DNA of 64,000 bases, from positions 6,944,001 to 7,008,000 of the forward strand of contig NZ_BJOR01000001.1 in the NCBI RefSeq assembly GCF_006540305.1, in the 5' to 3' direction. Below the pieces are notes generated by a model. The model saw nothing but the letters and a program-made list of their open reading frames with translations, was not told the origin of the DNA and searched no databases. A program made the translations under genes and the position numbers. The first letter of the stretch is position 1; the number at the start of each line of letters is the position of its first letter. This DNA is from Streptomyces sp. 6-11-2. Lineage in GTDB: Bacteria; Actinomycetota; Actinomycetes; Streptomycetales; Streptomycetaceae. Shown one piece after another: positions 53,270 to 61,528 of the stretch.

Positions 53270-54163
53270 TCAGACGGTGCCGGGCTCTTCCGGCCCGAGC
53301 AGGGTGATCAGGGCGCGGGCCGCCGGACTGGTGGCCTGTTCGGACGGCAGCAGGGCGACGGTCTCGTACTCCGTCTCCGCGGCGCCCTTGAGCGGCACCG
53401 CGGTGAGCGAGGGCCGCTTGTGCCGGAAGTGCCGGGGGACGACGGCGATGCCCAGGTTCTCGTCGACCAGGTCGAGCAGGCTGTGCACGTCGTTGACCTC
53501 CAGGGCCACCGTGCGCCGGACGCCCGCGGCGGCGAAGGCGGCGTCGGTGGTGCGGCGCGGCCCCCAGTCCGGGTGGAAGTCGACGAAGACCTCGCCGTCC
53601 AGGTCCCGCGGCGTCAGGACGGCCTCGGCCGACGCGAGCCGGTGCCCCGGGTGGCACAGCACCGTCATCGGCTCGCCGGCCAGGGACACCGAGCGCAACT
53701 GGTCGGTGTCCGCGCGGGTCCGGTAGGCGAACGCCAGGTCGAGCCGGCCGGCCGCGACCTCCTCCGCCAGCGCTCCCGAACCCGTCTGCCGCAGCCGTAT
53801 CTCCACATCCGGATGCCGCCGCCGGAACGCGGCGAGCAACCCGGCCACGTGCACCCCGGCGATGCACTGCTCGGTGCCCAGCGAGAGCGTGCCGCGCAGC
53901 ACGCCCTGCACCGCCGCCACCGCCTCGTGCGCCGCCCGCACCTGCGCCAGGATCCGCTGCGCCTCGCCGAGCAGCGCACGTCCGGCCTCCGTGAGCGTCA
54001 CCCGGCGCGTGGTGCGCACGAACAGGGAGGTCTGCAACTCCCGCTCCAGCGCCCGGATCGACGCCGAGAGCCCCGACTGGGAGACCATCAGGCGTTCCGC
54101 CGCCCGCGTGAAGTGCCGGTCCTCGGCGACCGCGACGAAGTGCTGGAGATGACGCAGTTCCAT
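53270..54163 (-). CDS. LysR-family transcriptional regulator
   Basis: 297 residues from ATG 54163. N-terminal winged helix-turn-helix MELRHLQHFVAVAEDRHFTRAAERL, SQSGLSASIRALERELQ, then an effector-binding domain (residues ~90-290). It is divergent from the aldo/keto reductase gene across 129 bases, the classic arrangement for LysR regulators and a target. The effector is unknown. Confidence 0.93.
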   Translation of the reverse strand: MELRHLQHFVAVAEDRHFTRAAERLMVSQSGLSASIRALERELQTSLFVRTTRRVTLTEAGRALLGEAQRILAQVRAAHEAVAAVQGVLRGTLSLGTEQCIAGVHVAGLLAAFRRRHPDVEIRLRQTGSGALAEEVAAGRLDLAFAYRTRADTDQLRSVSLAGEPMTVLCHPGHRLASAEAVLTPRDLDGEVFVDFHPDWGPRRTTDAAFAAAGVRRTVALEVNDVHSLLDLVDENLGIAVVPRHFRHKRPSLTAVPLKGAAETEYETVALLPSEQATSPAARALITLLGPEEPGTV

Positions 54164-54292
54164 GATTGAGCAGCCTAGTCGTTGAATCCCATCGGATTCT
54201 CCTGTTGGACCGCTGTCCACGGGGCGCGCGAGAGTGGGGACACCGGTTCCGCCGGAACCGTTCACCCCCGTGCCAACCCTGATGGAGTCGCG

Positions 54293-55285
54293 TTGTTCAC
54301 CGCCCACCCCGACCGTTACGCGGACATGCCCTACCGGCGCACCGGACGCAGTGGCCTGAAGCTCCCCGCGCTGTCGCTCGGCCTGTGGCACAACTTCGGC
54401 CCGGACCGCCCGGTCGACACCCAGCGCGCCATCCTGCGCCGCGCCTTCGACCTCGGCGTCACCCACTTCGACCTGGCCAACAACTACGGCCCGCCGCCCG
54501 GCGCCGCCGAGTCCGCCCTCGGCGACGCGCTCCGCGCCGACTTCGTGCCGTACCGCGACGAGCTGGTGATCTCCACCAAGGCCGGCTACCTGATGTGGCC
54601 CGGCCCGTACGGCGAATGGGGTTCCCGCAAGTACCTGCTGTCCTCGCTCGACCAGAGCCTGAAGCGGATGGGCCTGGAGTACGTCGACATCTTCTACTCG
54701 CACCGCCCCGACCCGGACACCCCGCTGGAGGAGACCATGGGTGCCCTGCACTCGGCGGTCCAGCAGGGCAAGGCGCTCTACGTCGGCGTCTCCAACTACT
54801 CCCCGGAGCAGACCCGTGAGGCCGCCCGGATCCTGGGCGAACTGGGCACCCCGCTGCTGATCCACCAGCCCCGCTACTCGATGCTCGACCGGCGCCCCGA
54901 GGACGAGGGCCTCCTGGACACCCTGGACGAGCTCCAGGTCGGCTCCATCGCCTACTCCCCGCTGGAGCAGGGCCTGCTCACCGCCCGTTACCTCGACGGC
55001 ATCCCCGAGGACTCCCGGGCGGCGAGCGACAGCCCCTTCCTCGACTCCGCCGCGCTGACCGGCGAACTGGTGGGCAGGCTGCGCGCGCTGGACGAGATCG
55101 CCAAGTCCCGTGGGCAGTCCCTGGCGCAGATGGCGCTGGCCTGGGTGCTGCGCGGCGGACGGGTCACCTCGGCCCTGGTCGGCGCGAGCAGCCCGCGGCA
55201 ACTGGAGGACAGCGTCGCCGCGACGCGGTCCCTGGACTTCGACGCGGAGGAGCTGGCCCGTATCGACGCGGTCGTCGCGCCGTAG
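54293..55285 (+). CDS. YghZ/Gpr-type aldo/keto reductase
   Basis: 330 residues from TTG 54293, which follows GGAG by five bases; ATG 54329 (MPYRRTGRSGLKLP) is an alternative. LSLGLWHNFG, LGVTHFDLANNYGPPPG (Asp and Tyr), VISTKAGYLMWPGPYGEWG (Lys) and VDIFYSHRPDPDTPLEE (His) match L-glyceraldehyde-3-phosphate reductase, an NADPH enzyme linked to methylglyoxal detoxification. Probably controlled by the divergent LysR protein. Confidence 0.9.
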   Translation: MFTAHPDRYADMPYRRTGRSGLKLPALSLGLWHNFGPDRPVDTQRAILRRAFDLGVTHFDLANNYGPPPGAAESALGDALRADFVPYRDELVISTKAGYLMWPGPYGEWGSRKYLLSSLDQSLKRMGLEYVDIFYSHRPDPDTPLEETMGALHSAVQQGKALYVGVSNYSPEQTREAARILGELGTPLLIHQPRYSMLDRRPEDEGLLDTLDELQVGSIAYSPLEQGLLTARYLDGIPEDSRAASDSPFLDSAALTGELVGRLRALDEIAKSRGQSLAQMALAWVLRGGRVTSALVGASSPRQLEDSVAATRSLDFDAEELARIDAVVAP

Positions 55286-55484
55286 GACACCTCCGGCCCA
55301 CGACACGGGCCGGAAGCGCGCTCGTACCGGCCCCGGCGGACGCTCCGCCGGGGCCGGCCCTCATGCCCGGGCGGGCACCCGGTCGCCTCATGCCCCGGCG
55401 GGTACCCGGCCGACGAAGCCGAGGACGGTCCGGATCCTGCCGTCGCCGTCCAGGGTGACCACGTCGGACCCGGCGACCGGCGCG

Positions 55485-55511
55485 GAGCCTCCCCCGGAGG
55501 GGTACCTCCGG
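55485..55511. repeat. Short palindromic insertion (GCCTCCCCC...GAGGGGTACCTCC)
   Basis: A self-complementary GC-rich segment that interrupts the SnoaL-like gene between its EAG and VAGSDV codons. It probably belongs to a small dispersed repeat class. Confidence 0.6.
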
Positions 55512-55652
55512 CCTCGCTCACCAGCTCCCAGGAGAAGCGTGCCGTGTCGTGGTGCCCGTCGACGGCGCCGGTGAGCCGGAAGGCGAACTCGGTGAACTGC
55601 TCGCGGGCGGCGGTGATGACGGCGGTGATCTCCTCGTGGCCGCCGGCGTCGG

Positions 55653-55690
55653 CTGGGGTCCCCCCTGCTCCAAGAGCTTGGGGGAGGAGC
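55653..55690. repeat. Palindromic mini-repeat also present in the MITE at 2.4 kb
   Basis: The reverse complement reads CCCCCAAGCTCTTGGAGC, then GGGGGGACCCC. The MITE at 2396-2432 reads CCCCCAAGCTCTTCGAGC, then TGGGGGTACCCCC. Same unit with few changes; here it splits a gene. Confidence 0.75.
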
Positions 55691-56128
55691 GGTGCAGCTG
55701 CCGTCCGGGGTCCAGGCGTCGGCCAACCGCCTTCGCCCGGGCCTGGGCGTCCGGCGCGTTCCAGGCCTCGAAGCAGCGGGTGACGGCGATCGTGTACCGG
55801 TCGGACTGCGCGGACATGCTGAATCAACCTCCATCGAGGTCGTCAACGCTGGTCGGAGCCCGGGTGCCGGTGATCGGCGACCCTATGGGACCACCCTGCC
55901 GCGCGGGTGTCGCCGGAGTCGATCACCGCGCGGGTCATGCCCGCGTGGTCACGGACTGTCGCGCTTTCGGCCACCTGGCGTGATGAATATGCCAGGAGAC
56001 TGGCTGGAAAGTCGTGGTGACAGTGGTTCAGTAGTGAACATACTCGAATTCAGGGGCACTTCACCGCATAAAAGCCGTACGCAGGGCGAGGCGGGCCGGC
56101 CGGCCGGCGACGCTACGGGGGAGGAGCA

Positions 56129-56539
56129 GTGCACGACGAATTCCTGTGCCATGTCACCGCGTACGGGGTGTGCGACGGCCGCCGCATCGGCGTACCGCTC
56201 GGCACCTACCGGGCGCCCACCCTGGCGCTGGCCCTGTGGTGGCTGCGCGACCGCGCCTCCTGGATCGCCGAGCGGCTCGACCCCGGCCCCGACACCCCCC
56301 ATGTCCCGCCGGGTGCTCTGGTCCCGGTCCCGGAGTCCGTGCCCGACGTCCCCGGCATCCTGCGGGCCTGGTGCGCCGACGCGGCTCAACAGGAGATCGC
56401 GGCCGACGAGTTGACCGAGGGAAGGCTGGTGCGGATCGCCGTCGGCGACGAGACCACGGAGTACGAACTGCTCGCCGAGTCGGTGGACGCCCTGCGCATG
56501 CACCGGACCCTGCCCGCGCTCGTCATGCCGATGGCCTGA
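56129..56539 (+). CDS. Hypothetical protein, 136 aa
   Basis: GTG 56129 follows GGGGGAGGAG closely. The product (HDEFLCHVTAYGVCDGRRIG, ALALWWLRDRASWIAERLDP, VPDVPGILRAWCADAAQQEI) is acidic and soluble with no signal or membrane segment and no family I recognise. Coding character is good. Its last 17 bases overlap the end of the convergent streptophobe gene. Confidence 0.7.
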   Translation: MHDEFLCHVTAYGVCDGRRIGVPLGTYRAPTLALALWWLRDRASWIAERLDPGPDTPHVPPGALVPVPESVPDVPGILRAWCADAAQQEIAADELTEGRLVRIAVGDETTEYELLAESVDALRMHRTLPALVMPMA

Positions 56540-57791
56540 CCGCCCGGTGACGTGACCGGTGCGCCGGCAGAGCCCCCAGGAAGCCCGTGACCAGACCCCA
56601 CAGGGCGGCGAGACCCAGCGCGCTCCAGAACCGGGGACGCAGCAGCAGCTCTCCCGAGAGGTTGCCGCCCACCTCGCCGATGCCGAGGAGCGACAGACCG
56701 TAGTGCGCGGAGATCCGGCCCACGGCACAGATCGTCAGGACCGTCAGCACCAGGGCGACGGCCATGCGCAGGGCGTGCCGCCAGGCCGGCGTCCCGGCCG
56801 GGGAACGCGCGGCCATCAGGAACGCGGCACCCAGCAGCAGCACCGCGTCCACGGCCACCAGCCACCACACCCGCCCGTCGTGCTCGGCGAGCGTGCCCAG
56901 GTTGAGCGTGGAGACGTCCGGAGTGCGCAGCACCTCGTCGAGCAGGTGCGGCATCGGCAGCCCGAACGGGCCGTCCACCCGGCCGTCCCAGGTGGCCCCC
57001 AGGCCGATGGTGAACACCGGCCAGACCACGTTCGGCAGCCCGAGCAGGATCACGGCGAAGTGCTCCGCCGGGCGCCCGCGGGTGGCCGCCGTCACGAGCG
57101 CGACGACCAGTCCCACAGCCACGCACGCGAGCAGCAGGGCCACCATGGCGTACGCCGCCGGACGCACCGGCTCCCGCCATCGCAGCAGCCGCGACGGCAA
57201 CGGTGCCCCGGGTGCCACCAGCAGGGCCAGCACCAGCACGCCCGCCAGCCACAGCAGCCCGAAGACCACGGTCAGCGGCACCTGCGCGGCGAAGCCGACC
57301 TCCGGCGCGGCGCCGAACAGGCCGCCGATGACGCCGAGCACCCCGTCGCCCAGGTCGATGGCGAAGGTCTGCCGGGCACCCAGCGCCAGACCGATCAGGG
57401 CGAGCAGCCACAGGACGGCGATCCGGGCGGCCCACCCGGCCAGTTCCCGCGTCCCGGCCACCGCACGATGCCGCAGCGGCCGCAGAAAGCCCGCGGCGAC
57501 GACGAGCGCGCCGGCGAGCGTGACCGACAGCGGCATCACCGTGATGCCCGCGTGGGTCCGGGCGAGGTCGCCCGCGTCGCCCGACAGCTCCACGCTGCCG
57601 CCGACCGCCGTCACCAGGGTCGCGGCGACCACCCGGGGGAAGGCGTTGTCGGGAAGGCTCGCCGCACCGGCCGCCCACAGCCCGAGCGCGGCGACCACAC
57701 CCATGCCCACCACCGCGGCCAGTACTGTGGCCAGGGCCTGTGCCCAGCCGTGGCGGGCCGCCGACGGGACCGGGGGGCTCACGGGGCTCAC
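56523..57791 (-). CDS. Streptophobe-family polytopic membrane protein
   Basis: 422 residues with about ten hydrophobic helices (for example ALATVLAAVVGMGVVAALGL, LSVTLAGALVVAAGFL, PLTVVFGLLWLAGVLVLALL). The internal pattern (HAGITVMPLSVTLAGAL, ILLGLPNVVWPVFTIGLG, GVWSR-like loops) matches the streptophobe family of actinomycetes, membrane proteins of unknown function. Start near GTG/ATG at 57791. The 3' end overlaps the hypothetical gene by 17 bases. Confidence 0.82.
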   Translation of the reverse strand: MSPVSPPVPSAARHGWAQALATVLAAVVGMGVVAALGLWAAGAASLPDNAFPRVVAATLVTAVGGSVELSGDAGDLARTHAGITVMPLSVTLAGALVVAAGFLRPLRHRAVAGTRELAGWAARIAVLWLLALIGLALGARQTFAIDLGDGVLGVIGGLFGAAPEVGFAAQVPLTVVFGLLWLAGVLVLALLVAPGAPLPSRLLRWREPVRPAAYAMVALLLACVAVGLVVALVTAATRGRPAEHFAVILLGLPNVVWPVFTIGLGATWDGRVDGPFGLPMPHLLDEVLRTPDVSTLNLGTLAEHDGRVWWLVAVDAVLLLGAAFLMAARSPAGTPAWRHALRMAVALVLTVLTICAVGRISAHYGLSLLGIGEVGGNLSGELLLRPRFWSALGLAALWGLVTGFLGALPAHRSRHRAVRPSA

Positions 57792-57937
57792 ACCGCAACG
57801 CTATGCAGGGCCCCGGCGCCGCGCCTGCCGGAAGGTCCGTCCGCGTCCGCCGGCGGGCGGGGACTGCCGGGCGCGGCTCGGGGTAACAGCACACATGCAG
57901 CAGTGTCCGGCCTGGCCGGCTTCCGAGAGAGACACGC

Positions 57938-58393
57938 ATGACCGACCATCTGGACGGGGCAGTGATAGCGACTGGCTTCGACGTTCCCGTGGAACCGCTC
58001 CGGCGGGCGACGCACTACACCGGCGAACCGGGTTGCATCGCCGAGGCGCGTTCCTTCGCCGCGCACTTCCTGGACCAGCTCAGGACCGAGTGGTGCGCCG
58101 AGATCGGCCGCCGTTGCGGCGACGCGCTCCTGCTGGTGGTCAGCGAACTGGTCACCAACGCCGACCGGCACAGCGACGGGCCGTACATCCTGGAACTGGA
58201 GGGTACGGACAGCGCGGTGAACGTGTGTGTGTACGACAGCAGCGCCGTACTGCCCCGGCGCTTCCCCCGGGATCCGCGGCGCGTGGGCCGGCACGGCCTG
58301 GAGATCGTGCACGCGCTGGCGCAGGAAGTGACCGTGGAACGCGTCCCGGTGGGCAAGCGGGTCCGCGCACTGGTCGAGCTCGGCGGGGAGTGA
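57938..58393 (+). CDS. HATPase-type ATP-binding protein (RsbW-like anti-sigma candidate)
   Basis: 151 residues. GHKL ATPase motifs: N-box VVSELVTNADRHS and G-box VGRHGLEIVHAL. The ~130-residue domain stands alone, as in RsbW-type anti-sigma kinases of Streptomyces, which bind sigma or anti-anti-sigma factors. It converges on the SigB/F-like gene 58 bases away, so it is a candidate regulator of that sigma factor, but pairing is not proven. Confidence 0.88.
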   Translation: MTDHLDGAVIATGFDVPVEPLRRATHYTGEPGCIAEARSFAAHFLDQLRTEWCAEIGRRCGDALLLVVSELVTNADRHSDGPYILELEGTDSAVNVCVYDSSAVLPRRFPRDPRRVGRHGLEIVHALAQEVTVERVPVGKRVRALVELGGE

Positions 58394-58451
58394 CCGGCGC
58401 GCGGCCCGCGCGGGCGTCCCCCAGGGTCTGGCGGGGGTCCGGCAGGAGGCG

Positions 58452-59336
58452 TCAGGCGCAGCCCAGTTCGCCGAGCATGCCCTGGCGCAGCTGGGTGATG
58501 ATCCGCTTGATCAGCCGGGAGACGTGCATCTGCGAGCAGCCGAGCCGTTCGCCGATCTCCGCCTGGGTGGCCTCCTCCACGAACCGCAGATGGATGATCT
58601 GCCGGTCGCGTTCACTGAGCCCGGCCACCAGCGGCGCGAGGGAGTGGAAGTCCTCGACCAGCCTGATCCCGTCCTCCTCCACGCCGATGAAGTCGGCGAG
58701 CACCGCCTCGCCGTCCTCGGGTCCTTCACCGGTGAGAGCGGCGTCCAGCGACGCGGAGTTGTAGCCGTTGGAGGCGATCTGGGCCTCGACCACCTGGTCC
58801 TCGGAGATGTTCATGAGCGTGGCGAGTTCGGCCACCGTCGGGTCCCGGTCCAGGCGGCTGGACAGCTCCTCGCGCGCCCGGGCCAGTTCCACCCGCAGCT
58901 CCTGAAGCCGCCGCGGCACGTGCACCGCCCACGTGGTGTCGCGGAAGAACCGCTTGATCTCGCCGACGATGTAGGGCAGGGCGAAGGAGGTGAACTCCAC
59001 CTCGCGCGACAGCTCGAACCGGTCGATGGCCTTGATCAGGCCTATCATCCCGGTCTGGACGATGTCTTCCATGTCGTCGCCGCGGTTGCGGAACCGGCCG
59101 GCCGCGAACCGCACCAGCGACATGTTCATCTCGATGAGTGTGTTGCGGGCGTACTGGTACTCGTGCGTGCCCTCGTCGAGTTCCGTCAGACGCCGGAAGA
59201 AGTGGCGGGACAGCTCGCGCGCGTCACGCGGAGCGACCGACCGCGGATCCGCCACCCCCGGCAGCGGCTCGCCACCCGTCACGGCCTCCCGGGTCTCCTC
59301 GACCGCTGCCCCGGACCGGATCACGGTGGTGTTCAT
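58452..59336 (-). CDS. SigB/SigF/SigG-type RNA polymerase sigma factor
   Basis: 294 residues from ATG 59336 with GGAGAGG two to three bases upstream; an in-frame GTG 12 bases earlier is possible. Region 2 (NMSLVRFAAGRFRNRGDDME, DIVQTGMIGLIKAIDRF, FTSFALPYIVGEIKRFFRD), region 3 (VPRRLQELRVELARAREELS) and region 4 (LSERDRQIIHLRFVEEATQA, CSQMHVSRLIKRI) are intact. This group controls stress and spore development through partner switching. The convergent HATPase gene may encode its regulator. Confidence 0.93.
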   Translation of the reverse strand: MNTTVIRSGAAVEETREAVTGGEPLPGVADPRSVAPRDARELSRHFFRRLTELDEGTHEYQYARNTLIEMNMSLVRFAAGRFRNRGDDMEDIVQTGMIGLIKAIDRFELSREVEFTSFALPYIVGEIKRFFRDTTWAVHVPRRLQELRVELARAREELSSRLDRDPTVAELATLMNISEDQVVEAQIASNGYNSASLDAALTGEGPEDGEAVLADFIGVEEDGIRLVEDFHSLAPLVAGLSERDRQIIHLRFVEEATQAEIGERLGCSQMHVSRLIKRIITQLRQGMLGELGCA

Positions 59337-59662
59337 CGCCTCTCCCACGTAAGTCACGGTTCGCCCTCTGCCTCGTCGGCCTGCGTACGTCTGTTCCGGC
59401 GCCGGCGGCACCGAGCGGTTGCGCGACCCCCGGGTACCCGGCCCGCCGGAATGTATGCGCGCCGCCGGCCTCGGGGGTCGTGCTCCGCTCCCTGCCTGCC
59501 GGGCCGTTGGAGCTGCGGATACCCGGAGTGACCCGGCACATGCCCTTCGTGTGCCGGGCGGCGCGAATTCGCCGGTACGAGGTGGGGAGTTCCGGCCGCG
59601 AATTCACCCAGGGCGCAACCGCCCTCCCCTCCGCCCGTGTCCGGGACTCCTACGCTGAGGGG
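59337..59662. other. Divergent promoter region between sigma factor and popR
   Basis: Contains a perfect 9-bp inverted repeat CCCGGCACA / TGTGCCGGG (59532-59540 and 59550-59558), about 105 bases before popR, and GGCGCGAATTCGCC just after it. Either may be a regulator site. No gene. Confidence 0.45.
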
Positions 59663-60091
59663 ATGAGCGAACGAGCGCCGAACCAAGCCCGCGTCATCCC
59701 CCTGCGCCCGCCGGCCGCGCGCCCGGGGCCGTCCCGTCCGGCATCCGGACGTCCCGCCCAGGGCAGCACCCCGGCGGCCGCGCCCAGGGAACCTCTCTGG
59801 CGCGATCTCGTCGGCGACGTCCTGCGCCGCGAGCGGCAGGCGCAGGAGCGCACACTCAAGGACGTCGCGGACGCGGCGCGGATCTCGATGCCGTATCTGT
59901 CGGAGGTCGAGCGCGGCCGCAAGGAGGCCTCCTCGGAGGTCCTCGCGGCCGCGGCGCAGGCGCTCGGCTTCGGCCTCGGCGACCTGCTCTCACTCGCCCA
60001 GGACGAGCTGGCGCGGACCGCACGAAGCGGCGCCGTGCGCGGCCGCGGCCCGTCCGCCCCCCGTCACGACGGACTGTGCCTGGCCGCCTGA
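59663..60091 (+). CDS. popR: PopR-like XRE-family regulator of clpP3-clpP4
   Basis: 142 residues from ATG 59663. A Pro/Ala-rich N-terminus precedes the XRE helix-turn-helix (LRRERQAQERTLKDVADAAR, MPYLSEVERGRKEASSEVL). The protein ends in CLAA; PopR of S. lividans is known to need its C-terminal alanines for degradation by ClpP1/P2. It is convergent with clpP4, which is in an operon with clpP3, and the clpP3 promoter carries the published PopR palindrome. Together these make the assignment strong. Confidence 0.88.
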   Translation: MSERAPNQARVIPLRPPAARPGPSRPASGRPAQGSTPAAAPREPLWRDLVGDVLRRERQAQERTLKDVADAARISMPYLSEVERGRKEASSEVLAAAAQALGFGLGDLLSLAQDELARTARSGAVRGRGPSAPRHDGLCLAA

Positions 60092-60158
60092 CGGCCGTAC
60101 CCGGGCCGGCGCCTCGGAGCCGCGAGCCGGACCCGTCCGAGGCGCCTGCCCGCGCGGG

Positions 60159-60761
60159 TCAGACCCGTGCGAGGCGCCGGCTCAGCACCTCGTCGGCCAG
60201 CCCGTACGCCACCGCCTCCTCGGCGGTGAACACCTTGTCGCGGTCCATGTCCGCGCGCAGAGTCGCCGCGTCGTGGCCGGTGTGCCGGGACAGCACCTCC
60301 TCGACCTGGGAGCGGATCCGGCTCATCTCCCTGGCCTGGACCGCCAGATCGGAGACCGTGCCCTGCCGGCCGCCGGAGGCCGGCTGCCCCAGCAGCACCC
60401 GGGCGTGTTCCAGCACGAACCGCCGCCCCGGGTCCCCGCCCGCCAGCAGCACCGCCGCCGTGGAGGCCGCCTGTCCCACGCAGAACGTGGAGATCGGCGC
60501 CTGCACGAACGTCATCGTGTCGTAGATGGCCATCAGCGAAGTGAACGATCCACCGGGCGAGTTGAGGTAGATCGCGATCTCCTGGTCCGGGGCCGCCGAC
60601 TCCAGGTGGAGCAGCTGGGCGATGACGACGCCCGCGACGCCGTCGTCGATCTCGGTGCCGAGGAAGACGATGCGTTCGTTCAGCAGCCTGCTGAACACGT
60701 CGTAGGACCGCTCACCCTGCGCGGTCCGCTCGACCACGTACGGAACCGTGTACGACCCCAC
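60159..60761 (-). CDS. clpP4: ClpP4-like protease subunit, catalytic His replaced
   Basis: 200 residues from GTG 60761, one base after the clpP3 stop, so translation is coupled. ClpP fold: [40 protein letters not shown]. The nucleophile Ser is present in [10 protein letters not shown] and the Asp position in ADMDRDKVF. The segment normally NARIMIHQP reads HARVLLGQP, so the catalytic His is Gly. The subunit may therefore be inactive or act only as a partner of ClpP3 in a mixed barrel. Confidence 0.9.
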   Translation of the reverse strand: MGSYTVPYVVERTAQGERSYDVFSRLLNERIVFLGTEIDDGVAGVVIAQLLHLESAAPDQEIAIYLNSPGGSFTSLMAIYDTMTFVQAPISTFCVGQAASTAAVLLAGGDPGRRFVLEHARVLLGQPASGGRQGTVSDLAVQAREMSRIRSQVEEVLSRHTGHDAATLRADMDRDKVFTAEEAVAYGLADEVLSRRLARV

Positions 60762-60762
60762 G

Positions 60763-61419
60763 TCACAACCCCATCCGTCGGCGCGAGTTGGCCGGGCGGA
60801 TGTCGGCGAGCGACTCCACCACCCGGTCCACCATCCCGTACTCCCTGGCCTGTTCGGCGGTGAACCAGCGGTCCCGGTCGCCGTCCCGAGAGATCGTCTC
60901 CTCGCTCTGCCCGGTGTGCTCGGCGGTGATCCGCTCGATGGTCCGCTTGGTGTGCTCCAGGTTCTCCGCCTGGATCTCGATGTCCGCGGTGGTGCCGCCG
61001 ATGCCCGCCGACGGCTGGTGCATCATGATCCGCGCGTTCGGCAGCGCGAACCGCTTGCCGCGCGCACCCACCGCGAGCAGGAACTGGCCCATGCTGGCGG
61101 CGAATCCCATCGCCAGCGTCGAGACGTCGTTGGGGATGAGCCGCATCGTGTCGTAGACGGCCAGCCCGGCGGTGACGGATCCGCCCGGGCTGTTGATGTA
61201 CAGGGCGATGTCGGTGTGCGGGTCCTCGGCCGACAACAGCAGCAGTTGGGCGCACACCCGGTTGGCCGACACCTCGTCGACCTGGGTGCCCAGGAACACG
61301 ATCCGCTGGGCGAGCAGCCCGGCCGCGAGGTCGTCGTCGAACCGGCTGGGCGGGATGTCGTGCTCCTCGGCGCGCGGCGCGAGCGCGCCGGGGGAGAGCA
61401 GCGCGGTCGGTGGGGTCAT
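60763..61419 (-). CDS. clpP3: ClpP3 protease subunit
   Basis: 218 residues from ATG 61419 with AAGGAG five bases upstream. Full catalytic triad contexts: Ser in [11 protein letters not shown], His in [12 protein letters not shown], Asp in [11 protein letters not shown]. Forms the proteolytic chamber of Clp proteases with an ATPase partner. First gene of clpP3-clpP4. The upstream PopR palindrome shows control by the PopR activator, which in S. lividans acts when ClpP1/P2 fail. Confidence 0.93.
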   Translation of the reverse strand: MTPPTALLSPGALAPRAEEHDIPPSRFDDDLAAGLLAQRIVFLGTQVDEVSANRVCAQLLLLSAEDPHTDIALYINSPGGSVTAGLAVYDTMRLIPNDVSTLAMGFAASMGQFLLAVGARGKRFALPNARIMMHQPSAGIGGTTADIEIQAENLEHTKRTIERITAEHTGQSEETISRDGDRDRWFTAEQAREYGMVDRVVESLADIRPANSRRRMGL

Positions 61420-61490
61420 CGGATCTCCTTGTCGTGCACGGATGCCGTCGACCCCACTGTCGGCCCGGAGCCACCGCCGTGTGCGGTTTC

Positions 61491-61520
61491 TCTGCCCGTG
61501 GCAGATTCGCCACAGGCAGA
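61491..61520 (-). promoter_or_regulatory. PopR operator upstream of clpP3
   Basis: TCTGCC-CGT-GGCAGA at 61491-61505 is an exact match to the palindrome TCTGCC-3N-GGCAGA reported for PopR at the S. lividans clpP3 promoter. A further half-site GGCAGA lies at 61515-61520. It is 72 bases before the clpP3 start codon. Confidence 0.88.
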
Positions 61521-61528
61521 GCGGCCGG

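Larger units (their letters stand above)
55388..55817 (-). pseudogene. SnoaL/NTF2-like gene broken by frameshift and palindromic repeat insertions
   Basis: From ATG 55817 three frames must be joined to recover one protein: SDRYTIAVTRCFEAWNAPD, then LADAWTPDGSCT, then GGHEEITAVITAAREQF and HHDTARFSWELVSEAG, then VAGSDVVTLDGDGRIRTVLG to the stop at 55388. The first break is about one extra base near GCGGTTGGCC. The second is a ~35-bp palindromic repeat at 55653-55690. The third is a ~24-bp palindromic repeat near 55485-55511. The ancestral product was a ~125-residue NTF2-fold protein. Confidence 0.85.
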
